Origin: Planctomycetaceae bacterium
GTDB lineage: Bacteria; Planctomycetota; Planctomycetia; Planctomycetales; Planctomycetaceae
Assembly: GCA_028284485.1 (NCBI GenBank)
Contig: JANQRQ010000199.1
Span: 1 to 35,682, forward strand
Direction: 5' to 3'
DNA: 35,682 bases
In this document: positions 15,633-27,100 of the stretch, in pieces
How the letters are laid out: each line of letters begins with the position of its first letter
Numbering within the stretch: position 1 is the first letter of the stretch
Notes under the pieces: model-generated
Told to the model about the DNA's origin: nothing
Database searches by the model: none
The model's input: the letters and a program-made list of their open reading frames with translations, nothing else
Made by a program: the position numbers and the translations under genes

Positions 15633-18200
15633 ATGAAACAGATGTTTTCGATCCATTCGAGTTTCCCCGTGCTGTTCATTGCCGTTCTGTTGGGATGCTC
15701 GATGCCTTCTGACGGGGCGGATTCATCGAAGGCGGAAAATAGTACGGCAAAGGTTGGCGAACTTCCGACCGAGAACCGTCTCTCCAGGGAAACCAGCCCG
15801 TATCTGCTGTTGCACGCTCACAACCCGGTCGATTGGTATCCCTGGGGGCCCGAGGCTTTCGAAAAGGCGAAGCAGGAAGATAAGCCGATCTTTCTCTCCA
15901 TTGGTTACAGCAGTTGCTACTGGTGCCATGTGATGGAAAGGCTCGTCTTTTCCAATCCGAAGATCGCCAGCGTGATGAATGAGAATTTCGTCAACATCAA
16001 GGTCGATCGCGAAGAACGCCCCGATGTCGACGACATCTACATGACGTCGCTGCAAATCTATTTCCAAATTACCGGGTCGCCGCAGACCGGCGGCTGGCCT
16101 TTGTCGATGTTTATGACGCCCGAGGGCAAACCATTTGCAGGTGGAACTTATTTTCCGCCTGAAGACAGCGAAGGACAAACTGGTTTTGGAACAGTCCTCA
16201 CGCGTGTCCTTCTTTTGTGGGAGGAACACCGTTCAGCAATCGATAGCAATGCCGAGTTACTCACCGAACAAGTTCGGCTATCAATGCGGCCCGGTTTATC
16301 ATTGGATCGCCCCGAACTCGAGCGGCAATTGGTGATCGATACAATCGATGCTCTCAAAAAGAGCTACGACCCTGAGTTTGGTGGAATCGATTTCGACGCC
16401 AGCAGCCCCGATTCACCGAAGTTCCCTGTTCCTGCCAAGCTGGAACTACTGCAGTACGCAGCCATCAATTACGACGACGAACAGGCCGGTGAAATTCTCG
16501 ACCATACACTTCGCAAGTTGACCGCGGGCGGGATTCGCGACCACCTCGCCGGGGGATTCCATCGTTACAGCACGGACCGTGCCTGGCGAGTTCCTCATTT
16601 CGAGAAAATGCTGTACGACAATGCTCAACTGGCGGCCGTTTTTGTCGAGGCGTATCGTCAGACGGGCGATGAACGCTATCGCGATGTAACGGTCGATATC
16701 TTTGATTTTGTGCTTCGCGATATGACTGATCCTCAGGGAGGATTTCATTCGGCCCTCGATGCCGAGACCGATGAGATTGAAGGGAAGTACTACGTCTGGA
16801 CACCCGCTGAAGTCGAATCGATTCTCAGCGTGGAGGAGGCAAAGGTCTTTAAGGAGGCCTATGGGCTCAATCTACCGGAGTTTTTCGAGCACGGTTATGT
16901 TTTACATCTGCCCACGCCGTTGTCTGAAATTTCGGACGAACTCGACATCCCTCTCGCTGACTTGAACGAGCGGCTGCGCAACATGCGCGGCCAACTACTT
17001 GCCGCCCGCGATGAGCGTGAGTCGCCTTTGAAGGACGACAAAGTTCTCACGAGTTGGAACGGGCTGATGATCAGTGCGTTGTCACATGGTGGCGATGCAT
17101 TTGGCGAATCGCGTTACATCGACGCTGCCTCGAAGGCCGCGGAGTTTGTTCTGTCCCATATGCGTGACGATGACGGTCGGCTATTGCGCACTTATCGGGC
17201 CGACACCGCGAAGCTGAATGCGTACGTGGATGACTACGCGTTCTTCATCCAAGGCTTGCTGGATTTGCATGAGGCAACCCATGAAGAAAAGTGGCTTGCT
17301 GAGGCAAGTTCTTTAGCCAAAGATCAAATCGATCTCTTTTGGGACGAAGGTGGAACCGGGTTTTTCTTTACAAGCCGCCATCACGAAGAACTGCTGGCGC
17401 GCACAAAGAACGCATACGATTCGGTGATTCCCTCGGGGAATGGTGTGAGCGCGCGCAACCTGATTCGACTGGCGGAACTGACGAATGACTTAGAGTTGCT
17501 AACGCGTTCGCGTGAGATTCTGGAATTGTTTTCGCCTGCGGTTGTCAGGTCGCCGCGCAGCATGACACAAATGGCATTGGCGTTGGGAGAGTACTTAAAC
17601 GCTCAAAAGGAACCGTCAGGCCAGCCACAATCACAGAAGAAGCCGAAAAAGCCGAGCGACTTGATCATTCTTGCGGCCGCAGAAACAAAGGATCCGAAAG
17701 ATCCGAAAGCCAAGAATCAGCGAATTCATCCGAAAGTGTATCTTTCCGTCGATCGCCTTCCGGCCGGCAAAAACTGCGACGTCATGTTCATCATCGACAT
17801 CGTCGAAGGCTGGCACATCAATACCAATCCCGCCAAGCCCGATTTTGCCAGACCAACTGAAATCGTTGTGAAATCAAAACATGGTACGAAGCTGACGAAA
17901 GTGGCGTTCCCGGCGGGGAAGAAACTGCAATTGGAAGGAATTGATGAGCCTTTTCATGTCTACGAAAAACAGCTCGCTGTCCGCGGGCTATTGGCGGTCC
18001 CTCAAATGGCGGCAGGGAAGTCTGAAGAGATTGAAATCATCGTAAAGTATCAAGCCTGTAACGACAGCCAATGCGAGCGACCAACCGAGATTTCACTCTC
18101 TGGGAAGATTCCCGTAGCGGCTGTCGGTGCCGCCGTTAAGCCAATTAATCAAAAACTGTTTAACCCGCCCAAAAAGCCCGTAACGACGAACCAACGCTAA
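15633..18200 (+). CDS. DUF255/YyaL thioredoxin-like lipoprotein fused to a DsbD-N-like domain
   Basis: The signal peptide ends in a lipobox (AVLLGC, Cys22). Residues 45-205 form the DUF255 thioredoxin-like domain, with CYWC at 95-98 and the family segment [17 protein letters not shown]. Residues 210 to about 650 are the alpha/alpha-barrel part of the YyaL/SPATA20 family ([44 protein letters not shown]). Residues 694 to about 830 look like the periplasmic N-terminal domain of DsbD, with GWHINTNPA and a Cys pair, 809 and 814 ([11 protein letters not shown]). YyaL proteins normally stop before this domain. Inference: an envelope thiol-redox protein that can pass electrons internally. The start is supported by GGAGG and AGGGA upstream. 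Confidence 0.9.
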   Translation: MKQMFSIHSSFPVLFIAVLLGCSMPSDGADSSKAENSTAKVGELPTENRLSRETSPYLLLHAHNPVDWYPWGPEAFEKAKQEDKPIFLSIGYSSCYWCHVMERLVFSNPKIASVMNENFVNIKVDREERPDVDDIYMTSLQIYFQITGSPQTGGWPLSMFMTPEGKPFAGGTYFPPEDSEGQTGFGTVLTRVLLLWEEHRSAIDSNAELLTEQVRLSMRPGLSLDRPELERQLVIDTIDALKKSYDPEFGGIDFDASSPDSPKFPVPAKLELLQYAAINYDDEQAGEILDHTLRKLTAGGIRDHLAGGFHRYSTDRAWRVPHFEKMLYDNAQLAAVFVEAYRQTGDERYRDVTVDIFDFVLRDMTDPQGGFHSALDAETDEIEGKYYVWTPAEVESILSVEEAKVFKEAYGLNLPEFFEHGYVLHLPTPLSEISDELDIPLADLNERLRNMRGQLLAARDERESPLKDDKVLTSWNGLMISALSHGGDAFGESRYIDAASKAAEFVLSHMRDDDGRLLRTYRADTAKLNAYVDDYAFFIQGLLDLHEATHEEKWLAEASSLAKDQIDLFWDEGGTGFFFTSRHHEELLARTKNAYDSVIPSGNGVSARNLIRLAELTNDLELLTRSREILELFSPAVVRSPRSMTQMALALGEYLNAQKEPSGQPQSQKKPKKPSDLIILAAAETKDPKDPKAKNQRIHPKVYLSVDRLPAGKNCDVMFIIDIVEGWHINTNPAKPDFARPTEIVVKSKHGTKLTKVAFPAGKKLQLEGIDEPFHVYEKQLAVRGLLAVPQMAAGKSEEIEIIVKYQACNDSQCERPTEISLSGKIPVAAVGAAVKPINQKLFNPPKKPVTTNQR

Positions 18201-18266
18201 CCTCGGCGCCGCAGTGGCGCCAATTCTGACAGCGTCGCGCACGAGAATTCTACGGACGCAATCACT

Positions 18267-19739
18267 ATGGACCTCCGCGACGCGCGGCACACCGAACGCC
18301 CACTGGTCAAAACGAAGATCATTGCGACCATCGGTCCAGCGACTGAAGAGGAAGAGGCGCTGCGGGAATTGCTGATCGCCGGTGTCGATGTGGTGCGGCT
18401 CAATTTTGCACACGGGACACATGACTGGTTTGCAAAACTGACCGTAAATATCCGCAAGCTATCGCAGGAAATGAATCGCCCGGTCGCGATTCTCGGTGAC
18501 CTTGCAGGCCCCAAAATTCGTCTTGGGAAACTCGGGGACGATGGGATGTTTTGCGGAGAGGACGAGCGATTTCAGTTCGTCCGAAACTCCAGCGAAGACG
18601 GGGACTCGCATACTCTGAAGTGCACCTACGAGGGATTGATCGACGAGCTAAATGTCGGCGACAGGATCCTGCTGGCTGACGGGACAGTGGCCATGCGCGT
18701 CGTCGAGAAGGCGGATGATCTTAGTAAATTGGTCTGCAAAGTCGAGCGAGCGGGATTGATCCGCAGTCGCCAAGGGATCAATCTTCCGGGTGCAACATTG
18801 AGCACTCCCAGCCTCACGGCAAAGGACCACGACGACCTCAAATGGATTGTTGGCAACGATCTCGATTTTGTCGGCCTCAGCTTTGTCCGCAGCTCGAACG
18901 ACATCGATCATCTCCGTAGCACGATCAATCAAATTCGTCCGGACACGTCGCTTAGAATTGTCGCCAAGATTGAAAAAATGGAGGCCATTAGCGATTTGGA
19001 GCAAATCGTAGCCAAGTCCGACGCCGTGATGGTCGCCCGAGGCGATTTGGGTGTGGAATCGGATATTGCCCGCGTGCCCATCTTGCAGAAACGAATTATT
19101 CGATTGTGCAATCGATCGCGCGTGCCTGTGATTACCGCGACGCAAATGCTCGATAGCATGCAATCGTCGCCATTTCCGACACGTGCCGAATCCAGCGACG
19201 TCGCCAATGCCGTACTGGATGGAAGCGATGCTGTGATGCTTTCCGGTGAAACGGCGGTGGGAAAATTCCCGGCCGAGGCTGTTTCTGTGATGAGCCGCAT
19301 TGCCCAGGAAGCAGAGAGGCTGGTTCCATCGAGCCCGGCATCGGAGTTGTGGGGACAACCTCGAACTCGCGCACGCGTTGTTACCGAGGCGGTCACGTTG
19401 GGTGCAGGTGCAGCAGCCGAAAAGCTAAACGCCGATCTAATTGTCGTCGCAACTCACAGTGGTCGGACGGCCATGGCCGTTTCCAAGCAGAGAAGCCGTG
19501 TTCCGATTCTCGCACTAAGCGACCAGGCCACCACGACGCGTCGCATGTGCCTGTATTGGGGGGTGACGCCGGTCGAAACGGTAGCGGTGCATGATAGCCC
19601 GGAAAAACTTTTGGAGTTCGTGGTGCAATGGGGGCGGAGACTGAACATCCTACAATCAGGCAGCCGCATCGTTTTAGTTGCGAGTACGAACTGGTCAGCG
19701 AGTGGCCACGACCTCATGCTGGTTCACGTGATCCCCTAA
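18267..19739 (+). CDS. pyk: Pyruvate kinase
   Basis: Catalyses phosphoenolpyruvate plus ADP to pyruvate plus ATP, the last step of glycolysis, in the cytosol. Motifs in order: KTKIIATIGPAT, VVRLNFAHG, ILGDLAGPKIRLG, IVAKIEKMEAI with the catalytic Lys region, VMVARGDLGVE (metal site), ITATQMLDSM, and ML-SGETAVGKFP. The C-terminal allosteric domain (IVVATHSGRTA) is present and the 490-residue length is normal. It lies 66 bases after the thioredoxin/DsbD-N gene and may be the last gene of that transcript, which ends at the two-way terminator 19791-19830. The Shine-Dalgarno is weak. Confidence 0.97.
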   Translation: MDLRDARHTERPLVKTKIIATIGPATEEEEALRELLIAGVDVVRLNFAHGTHDWFAKLTVNIRKLSQEMNRPVAILGDLAGPKIRLGKLGDDGMFCGEDERFQFVRNSSEDGDSHTLKCTYEGLIDELNVGDRILLADGTVAMRVVEKADDLSKLVCKVERAGLIRSRQGINLPGATLSTPSLTAKDHDDLKWIVGNDLDFVGLSFVRSSNDIDHLRSTINQIRPDTSLRIVAKIEKMEAISDLEQIVAKSDAVMVARGDLGVESDIARVPILQKRIIRLCNRSRVPVITATQMLDSMQSSPFPTRAESSDVANAVLDGSDAVMLSGETAVGKFPAEAVSVMSRIAQEAERLVPSSPASELWGQPRTRARVVTEAVTLGAGAAAEKLNADLIVVATHSGRTAMAVSKQRSRVPILALSDQATTTRRMCLYWGVTPVETVAVHDSPEKLLEFVVQWGRRLNILQSGSRIVLVASTNWSASGHDLMLVHVIP

Positions 19740-19790
19740 ACTCCTGCACGCATCGGACATGAATACCGCGGAGCCCACACCCGCACATTG

Positions 19791-19830
19791 AAAAAAAAAC
19801 CGCCATCCCCAATCAGGAATGGCGGTTTTT
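19791..19830. terminator. Bidirectional intrinsic terminator
   Basis: CCGCCAT (19800-19806) and ATGGCGG (19819-19825) pair, with two further C:G pairs nearer the loop. The stem is flanked by a run of nine A on the left (19791-19799) and five T on the right (19826-19830), so it works as a hairpin plus U-tract in both directions. It lies between the convergent pyruvate kinase and barrel-protein genes. Confidence 0.9.
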
Positions 19831-19866
19831 GATTGATACGCTGGAATATGCAATCAGTCCCTTCGA

Positions 19867-21183
<1,317 letters not shown>

Positions 21184-21861
21184 GTCTAACTCCTCATGTT
21201 TTTCATTTCCTCGTCCGGATCCTTTCCCAGCAACGAGTCATTCGGAAAGTCGCGAGCGAGATCCTAGTCGGATTCGATCCAATTCGATTCCGCCGAATTG
21301 CCCGTTTTCCAAGTAAATTCATTCGATGCGGGCGGGCCCGTCCTATGAGCGCATTCGGGCGGATATAGTTCCTTAGCAGTATCGGTACAATCCGCACCAA
21401 GATTCCTCAGTAATGGCAAGTCGACAAAAGGCTTCTGTAACCAAAGGACTCACCGAATCAGCGCCAACCCATACGACCGTGAAAGCTTAACAGGAACGAT
21501 CCAAGCCGATTCGACGTAACGGCTGCGCTAAAAAGTTGTTACTGCGAATGCGGCATCGCGAAGGGTCTTACAGACGGTCATTCTTCTACCGCATTTTCAC
21601 TGCGTGGGAGTTCCAAAGGGCGGACGGAATCACCACTTTTCTGGCAGTTATTGCTGCTTGACTGTTTCCAATCCGCAGTGAGATCGGCAGAATCGCCGAG
21701 AATTTCAGACCCACGACTGCAAGGATCGGGCCAGATGTGTGAATGTTTGCCGGTTGCGCAGACTTTACCGGGTCGAGCTGTATGACCGGTAATGCGACAG
21801 CGGGCAATTCCCTGCCCACCGCCGCACTTTTGATCGCCATATGAACGCGTGAGGTCGCCGG
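21184..21861. other. Upstream region of the barrel gene and a gap without a gene
   Basis: The right part is the 3' side of the CBS gene, the left part the leader of the barrel gene. AATTCG (21281-21286) and CGAATT (21294-21299) form a small inverted repeat. An 84-residue minus frame at 21586-21840 has no recognisable motif. No tRNA cloverleaf was seen. No clear promoter was identified. Confidence 0.5.
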
Positions 21862-22332
21862 CTATGCGATCGGCGCTTCGCTGGGCTCGAGTAGCGAACT
21901 CAAATACAAAAGCGGACTGTTGTTGTCCGGCGCGATGCGCATCAGTTCGTGAGCAGCTTGCAAGACATCGCGGCGGCTGATCTGCCCCACGAGGGCACCG
22001 TCCCTAAGAACGGGGAGCCGGCGATTCGACGTCGACGAAAATATCTGAGCAATGGAAAGTAAGTCGGTTTCTTCGCCGATCGTTCTCGCCTCCGTATCAA
22101 CGAACGCATACAAGCGAGTGGTTGGGATTTGCTCGTACGCCGCCTTCACCAAAACGTTCATGCACTGACGTTCGGAAAAGACCCCGATGTATTGTCCGTT
22201 TTCATCAACGACCGGTGCACCTGAAATGCGGTGCTTCAACAACAATCCGATAGCATCAAAGACATCCGATTGTGGTGACAAGGTCACCAGTTTGGTCACC
22301 ATGATATCTTTGGCGAGTTTGGGATATTGCAT
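21862..22332 (-). CDS. CBS-domain pair protein
   Basis: Two CBS motifs fill the 156 residues: the first about 8-65 (DIMVTKLVTLSPQSDVFDAI, HRISGAPVVDENGQYIGVFS) and the second about 75-130 (EARTIGEETDLLSIAQIF, RRLPVLRDGALVGQISRRD). Such pairs bind adenosine nucleotides (AMP, ATP, SAM) and act as energy or ion sensors. No catalytic domain is attached, so it is either a free regulator or a partner of a separate protein. The start is supported by GAGGAG about six bases upstream on the minus strand. The sulfatase gene lies upstream on the same strand with a 191-base gap, so it is probably an independent unit. Confidence 0.92.
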   Translation of the reverse strand: MQYPKLAKDIMVTKLVTLSPQSDVFDAIGLLLKHRISGAPVVDENGQYIGVFSERQCMNVLVKAAYEQIPTTRLYAFVDTEARTIGEETDLLSIAQIFSSTSNRRLPVLRDGALVGQISRRDVLQAAHELMRIAPDNNSPLLYLSSLLEPSEAPIA

Positions 22333-22523
22333 TGGTAAACTCCTCGGCTGTTACAGCGCTGATGTGAAATCGCTGCGCCAGCGAACCGTAAGTCGAAAGG
22401 CAATTTGATCGAGGGGAAACCGTTCGATTATACCAAATCACGGTAGAAATCGAGAGAAATCTTGCCGCGATCGGTGAGAAATACCGACAGATCGCATTTG
22501 TGCTTGGCGCATCGAAACAGATT

Positions 22524-23978
22524 CTACGGATTGTAAATCTGTGGTTGGGGATTTTGCACAAACCCTGCCGGTCGTTGGTTTTGTCCCGATTCAGTTCCGT
22601 CACCGAGATCCGCGATTGCCTGTCGGGCGTACACCATCAATCGCTGAACAACATCGGAATTCTCTTTCGCAAGATTTTTTGACTCTGCAACATCGGTTGC
22701 AACGTCGAACAGTAACGGCGTGCTCCGATCAAGGTCGCGCGTTCGATTTGGTTCGCCTTCAGCGATTGGCAGAAACAACTTCCATTTGCCGGCACGCACT
22801 GCCTGCAAACGATCGACATGGTAATAGTAAAAAGCCGCATGAGGCGACGTCGCACCGGATTCACCGGCTAATACCGGCCATGCGTCTTTGCCGTCGACAA
22901 CTCGATCTGGTGGTAGCTGAGCGCCCGCCAGCCGCGCGAACGTCGGCAAGAAATCCATCGAGGTTAACAGTTCGTCGCATTCCGTTCCCGGTTTGATTCG
23001 ACTCGGCCAGCGTACGATGCAGGGCATACGCATACCCCCTTCGCGTGTTGTGTAGCCCCACCCGCCTAATGGCCTGTTGCTTCCTTGTGGGGGGGTACGA
23101 CGCGGAGCACCATTGTCGGACGTCCAAATCACCAGGGTTCGATCATCGATACCCAAGTTTTTGATGGCTGCCATCAGTTCCCCGGTTGACCAATCCAACT
23201 CTTCCACCGAATCGCCGAATGGTCCATTGGCCGACTTCCCTCGAAACGCTTCACTGGCAAACGGAGCCCGTGTGCTACCTGGCATGGCATGTGGCAGATA
23301 AACAAAAAACGGTTCATCCTGGTGGCGTTTCATAAAGTCGATCGCTTCGGCCGTGTACCGTTTTGTGAGTAAGTGCCGGTCGACCGGCGCTTCAGCGACC
23401 TTTTCGTTGTGCATTAGGGGCAGCGGCGGCCAGATTTGTCCCACGCGTGGTGTCATGTCGTCGCTGTAGGGGATTCCGAAGTACTCATCAAAGCCTTGAC
23501 GTGTGGGCAAGAATTCCGGTTGATCCCCCAAATGCCATTTGCCGATACAGGTTGTCGCGTATCCGCGGCTCTTGAGAACTTCTGCAATCGTCACCTCATC
23601 CGGATGCAGGCCCTTCGTGGAAACCGGGCGCAAAACCGAACCGCCTGTGTCACTCATATGCATATTGACCCGCCGAGGATAGCAACCGGTCATGATGCTC
23701 GCACGCGATGGCGTACAAACGCCGCTGGTAACATAGAAACTCGTCAGCCGCATTCCTTCGCTGGCCAGTCGATCGATATGCGGTGTACGATGCTTCGTCG
23801 AACCATAACAGCCGACGTCTCCCCAGCCCAGGTTGTCACATAGGATCAATACGAAGTTCGGCCGTCTTGATCGGTCCGATTCGTCTCCAATCGCTGCGGA
23901 TGAACCGTCAGTAGCAATAACGATCGCCATCTGCACGGCGATCAAGATGTGAAACTTGCAGATTGTTTTTTGGCGCAT
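22524..23978 (-). CDS. Exported type I sulfatase
   Basis: A signal peptide (ILIAVQMAIVIATDGSSA) precedes the sulfatase core. The formylglycine site is CTPSRASIMTG with Cys88, which must be converted by a formylglycine-generating enzyme (not in this window). Metal and active-site motifs include LILCDNLGWGD, CIGKWHLGD and WTSDNGAPRR. The first metal motif reads DN where many sulfatases have DD; this form also occurs in other planctomycete sulfatases from memory. Family members remove sulfate from sulfated polysaccharides, lipids or steroids; the substrate is not readable here. The 484-residue length is normal. The M56 gene ends 177 bases upstream on the same strand. Confidence 0.95.
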   Translation of the reverse strand: MRQKTICKFHILIAVQMAIVIATDGSSAAIGDESDRSRRPNFVLILCDNLGWGDVGCYGSTKHRTPHIDRLASEGMRLTSFYVTSGVCTPSRASIMTGCYPRRVNMHMSDTGGSVLRPVSTKGLHPDEVTIAEVLKSRGYATTCIGKWHLGDQPEFLPTRQGFDEYFGIPYSDDMTPRVGQIWPPLPLMHNEKVAEAPVDRHLLTKRYTAEAIDFMKRHQDEPFFVYLPHAMPGSTRAPFASEAFRGKSANGPFGDSVEELDWSTGELMAAIKNLGIDDRTLVIWTSDNGAPRRTPPQGSNRPLGGWGYTTREGGMRMPCIVRWPSRIKPGTECDELLTSMDFLPTFARLAGAQLPPDRVVDGKDAWPVLAGESGATSPHAAFYYYHVDRLQAVRAGKWKLFLPIAEGEPNRTRDLDRSTPLLFDVATDVAESKNLAKENSDVVQRLMVYARQAIADLGDGTESGQNQRPAGFVQNPQPQIYNP

Positions 23979-24155
23979 GGCGAGTCGAGTCCAATTCGAT
24001 GTGAGCGAGAATCCGCGATTCGCGAAACACCAAAAACACGTGCCTCGGAGAACCGTGCGGATTTCAAAAGCCTAATCGATTGGGAATTCGATCGCCAGTT
24101 TTTGCCACAACGGAAATGCGGTTTGAAAATTCAAGCCGTAGCCGACGATTTCTGG

Positions 24156-27100
24156 CTATCGATCAGGCAATCCCAATCGCCGCAACGATGTGCGGGCTTC
24201 CGCGCGGATGGCTTGGCTTTCGGTTGTGTCGGCGGCAATCTCTTTGAGTTTCGCGATGGCCGCGTCGCCACCATGATAGCCGAGACCCCAAATGCACTGA
24301 TTGCGCCGGTACGCATCGAGCGTTTCGTCGATTTCGCTCACCAATGCATCGACAACGATTTCTCGGGCCTCATCCGACGCCTTGTGATGGCTCAGCCCCC
24401 ACGAGGCACGCCCATCACGGCCTAGTCGGCGATCCTCCAACAATTCAATCAGTCTTTCAGCGACACGTTTGCTGACGACGGGGCGCGTGCTGAGAGCATA
24501 GTAGACCGCGTCGTACCCCAGTTGGTCACTCTGCCGTGACAATTCAATCAGCCGTTCTTCCGCTGTATCGGTTACTGGATGACTCCACAACGATTTGACC
24601 GTTGCATGTTGGACCTGTTCGGATTGGTCGTTAAGTAACTTCTCGATGGCAATTCCCACTTCGGCACGTTCACCATTCGGGTCGAGACCATACAGCGACG
24701 ATGCGACTGCCATCCGTACGAAGGCATCCTCGTCGGTAACGAGCCGGGCAACACGGGGAACATCATCGGGCGTGCCTCCCACTAATGGCAACACCGCGGC
24801 GGCGAACGCACGCACTTGGCTGCTTTCGTGATCGATTGATTCTCGAACGGGCTTCAAGAACTGCGATCGATCAAACGGCACGTCACTGACTTTCTGCAAG
24901 GACCGCAGCGCTTCGATCTTTCCGCCGTGTGAATCATCAGTCAGCTTCGACAGCATTTCTGCAACCGCTTGTCGACGGAGCGCAGGATTCTTGCGCTGGG
25001 CAATCCTTTGCTCCAACGATTCTTCCAGCGTGACTTCCCGTAGCTCCGTCTCGTCAACCGAATTGCCATACCACAGCCGATTGATTCCCGCGGCACGAAC
25101 CGTGATTGCCAGATCCTTTGCCGCCGATTGCTCTACTCCCGGTGCCATGCGTACGACCAACCGAATCTGAGGATTCGCTTTTCGGATTTCTGACAAATAG
25201 GTTTCTAAATCCGTCAGCGAAATCTCCGCATTCTCGACGAGAATCGTTCCCTCCTTCGATACATGAATCGTAACCTCATCCGGCGGCGTGTCGTCATCGC
25301 CGGCGTCCGGAACTGCAGCGGCCGATTCGTCAGCATCAACTTCCTGACGGGCAGCATTGGCGTCTGCGCCATCTGGCGTCGTCCGCTGATACACCACAGT
25401 GCCCGTGGAGTACGGGTTATTCGTCTTCACCATCGGATACGAGTAGGCGATGCTGTCCCCCCGAATCCAAGCCACCGTGCGCGTCATCGAATTGGCCGAC
25501 CCATCCTCTGTCAGATGCGGTACAGGACCCTTCAAGATCCCTTCGGTTTTGAATCCCGGTCGCGCGGTCACGCTCAGTTGGTCGCCGTTTCGTTTCCAGC
25601 GGCCGATGCGGATCTCTCCCAGGTTCGAAGAGAAATAGTAGGTGCCGTCCGGCAGAAAAGTTTCCGCCCAATACGCCAGAAAGCTGCCGCGTCCCCACGT
25701 TCCCACGATTTGCTTGTCTGATTTCGAAAGGTTCAGTGACGTTTCGTCGAGCACATCCCCGCGATACCCGAATCGTGGGGTCGGTTGGTCGGCAGGCAAC
25801 CGCACAAACGGGGTGACAACTTCATAAGACCTCCCGTTACTTTCAAACTTCATTTTCAGTTTGATTTGCCTCTGAGAAATCTCGGCGATCGGTAGGCGGG
25901 TCGCCGGCTCTTGTGGCGTTCGCTGATCCTTCGTGGTGATTGTCAGCACCACTTCGTGGTCAGAATTCACTTGCCAACGACCTGTCTGGATCGATCCGTC
26001 GTAGTTCCAGCGCGTCAGCTTGCGATCACCGTTCAATTCCATGGCGAACGGGTGGATGCCGCCGCCGATCCATCGACCGGTAACGAATCTTTCGGACTCT
26101 GTCAGTGGTTGGGGTGCGGGTGTTATGGGGGCCGGTTCGGAGAATTTTGCCTGACCGCGGATTAGCTTATACCGCAGCGCGATTTCCCCTCGTTCTTTAT
26201 CGTAGCTTGTGATCTGCAGCGTCCCGAGATTGGCAAGGTGAAATGTCACCGGCATTTTTTGGCTGTCCAAGTCCACGATCGTGTTCAACTCGAACGGCAG
26301 AGCGGCGAAGCCACCTTCGCGATATTGCTGCACGATTTCATCGGCCGACACGTTTTCCCAGTCTTCCGCCGTTTCTGACCGCGCTGCGTAGACGTTTCGT
26401 AAAGCGACGTACGGTTCGTCTTCAAACAGAAAACATTGGACGACCGGTCCGTGAGCCGCTGCCCATTCCCGGCGCCATGTTGCGTACGGATTGCCAGGGA
26501 CTTCGAAGACATCTCCCGTGCTCAACGGGAACACAACGGAATTCTTCGCCCAATCGATCTTTAATGTCCGCTCCACAACCGGACCGAAGCGGTACGTTGG
26601 ATTCGTTTCGCTGGTTTCGGCAGTGTCGTCGCTTGGACGACGCTCTGCAGCTCGGCCTTCGCTGGCGACATCTTCAGCTTCAGTCGTCTGAATCCCGACA
26701 TAACTCGGATACGCAAAGCCGAGTTCCCCGCTGAGCTGAATGATTCGGCCGAAGATTGGATCGACCTTCTCCAGCGAGAGTTGCCCCGAGGCTGCCGCAT
26801 ACTCCAAAACCACCTGCCCACGGTTGCGTATCCGTTTCAATAGCGTCGGCAGTTCCTTAAGCGTTGTTTTGGTGCCGTCAAGGATGACGCCATCCTCTTC
26901 CACAACGACTCGCACGAATTTGAGTTCGCGCTGTGAATCTGCGGCTTCTGGACCTGTTTTGCCATCACCTCCGTCTGACAATTCTGTGGGCGACTGCTCT
27001 GTCTCCAGTTCGATGACCGAGACTCGCACTTCCGAAGTTTCATCGGGATGCAACGAAATGTTCCGAAACTGTACTGTTTGAAAGGCCCGAGTCTGGATTC

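Noticed and set aside
21586..21840. 84-residue minus-strand frame in the gap before the CBS gene
   Set aside because: No recognisable motif, no good ribosome binding site, composition like random translation.
24004..24024. Hairpin-like GAATC-CGC-GATTC as a terminator of the M56 gene
   Set aside because: Only five contiguous base pairs and no U-tract.
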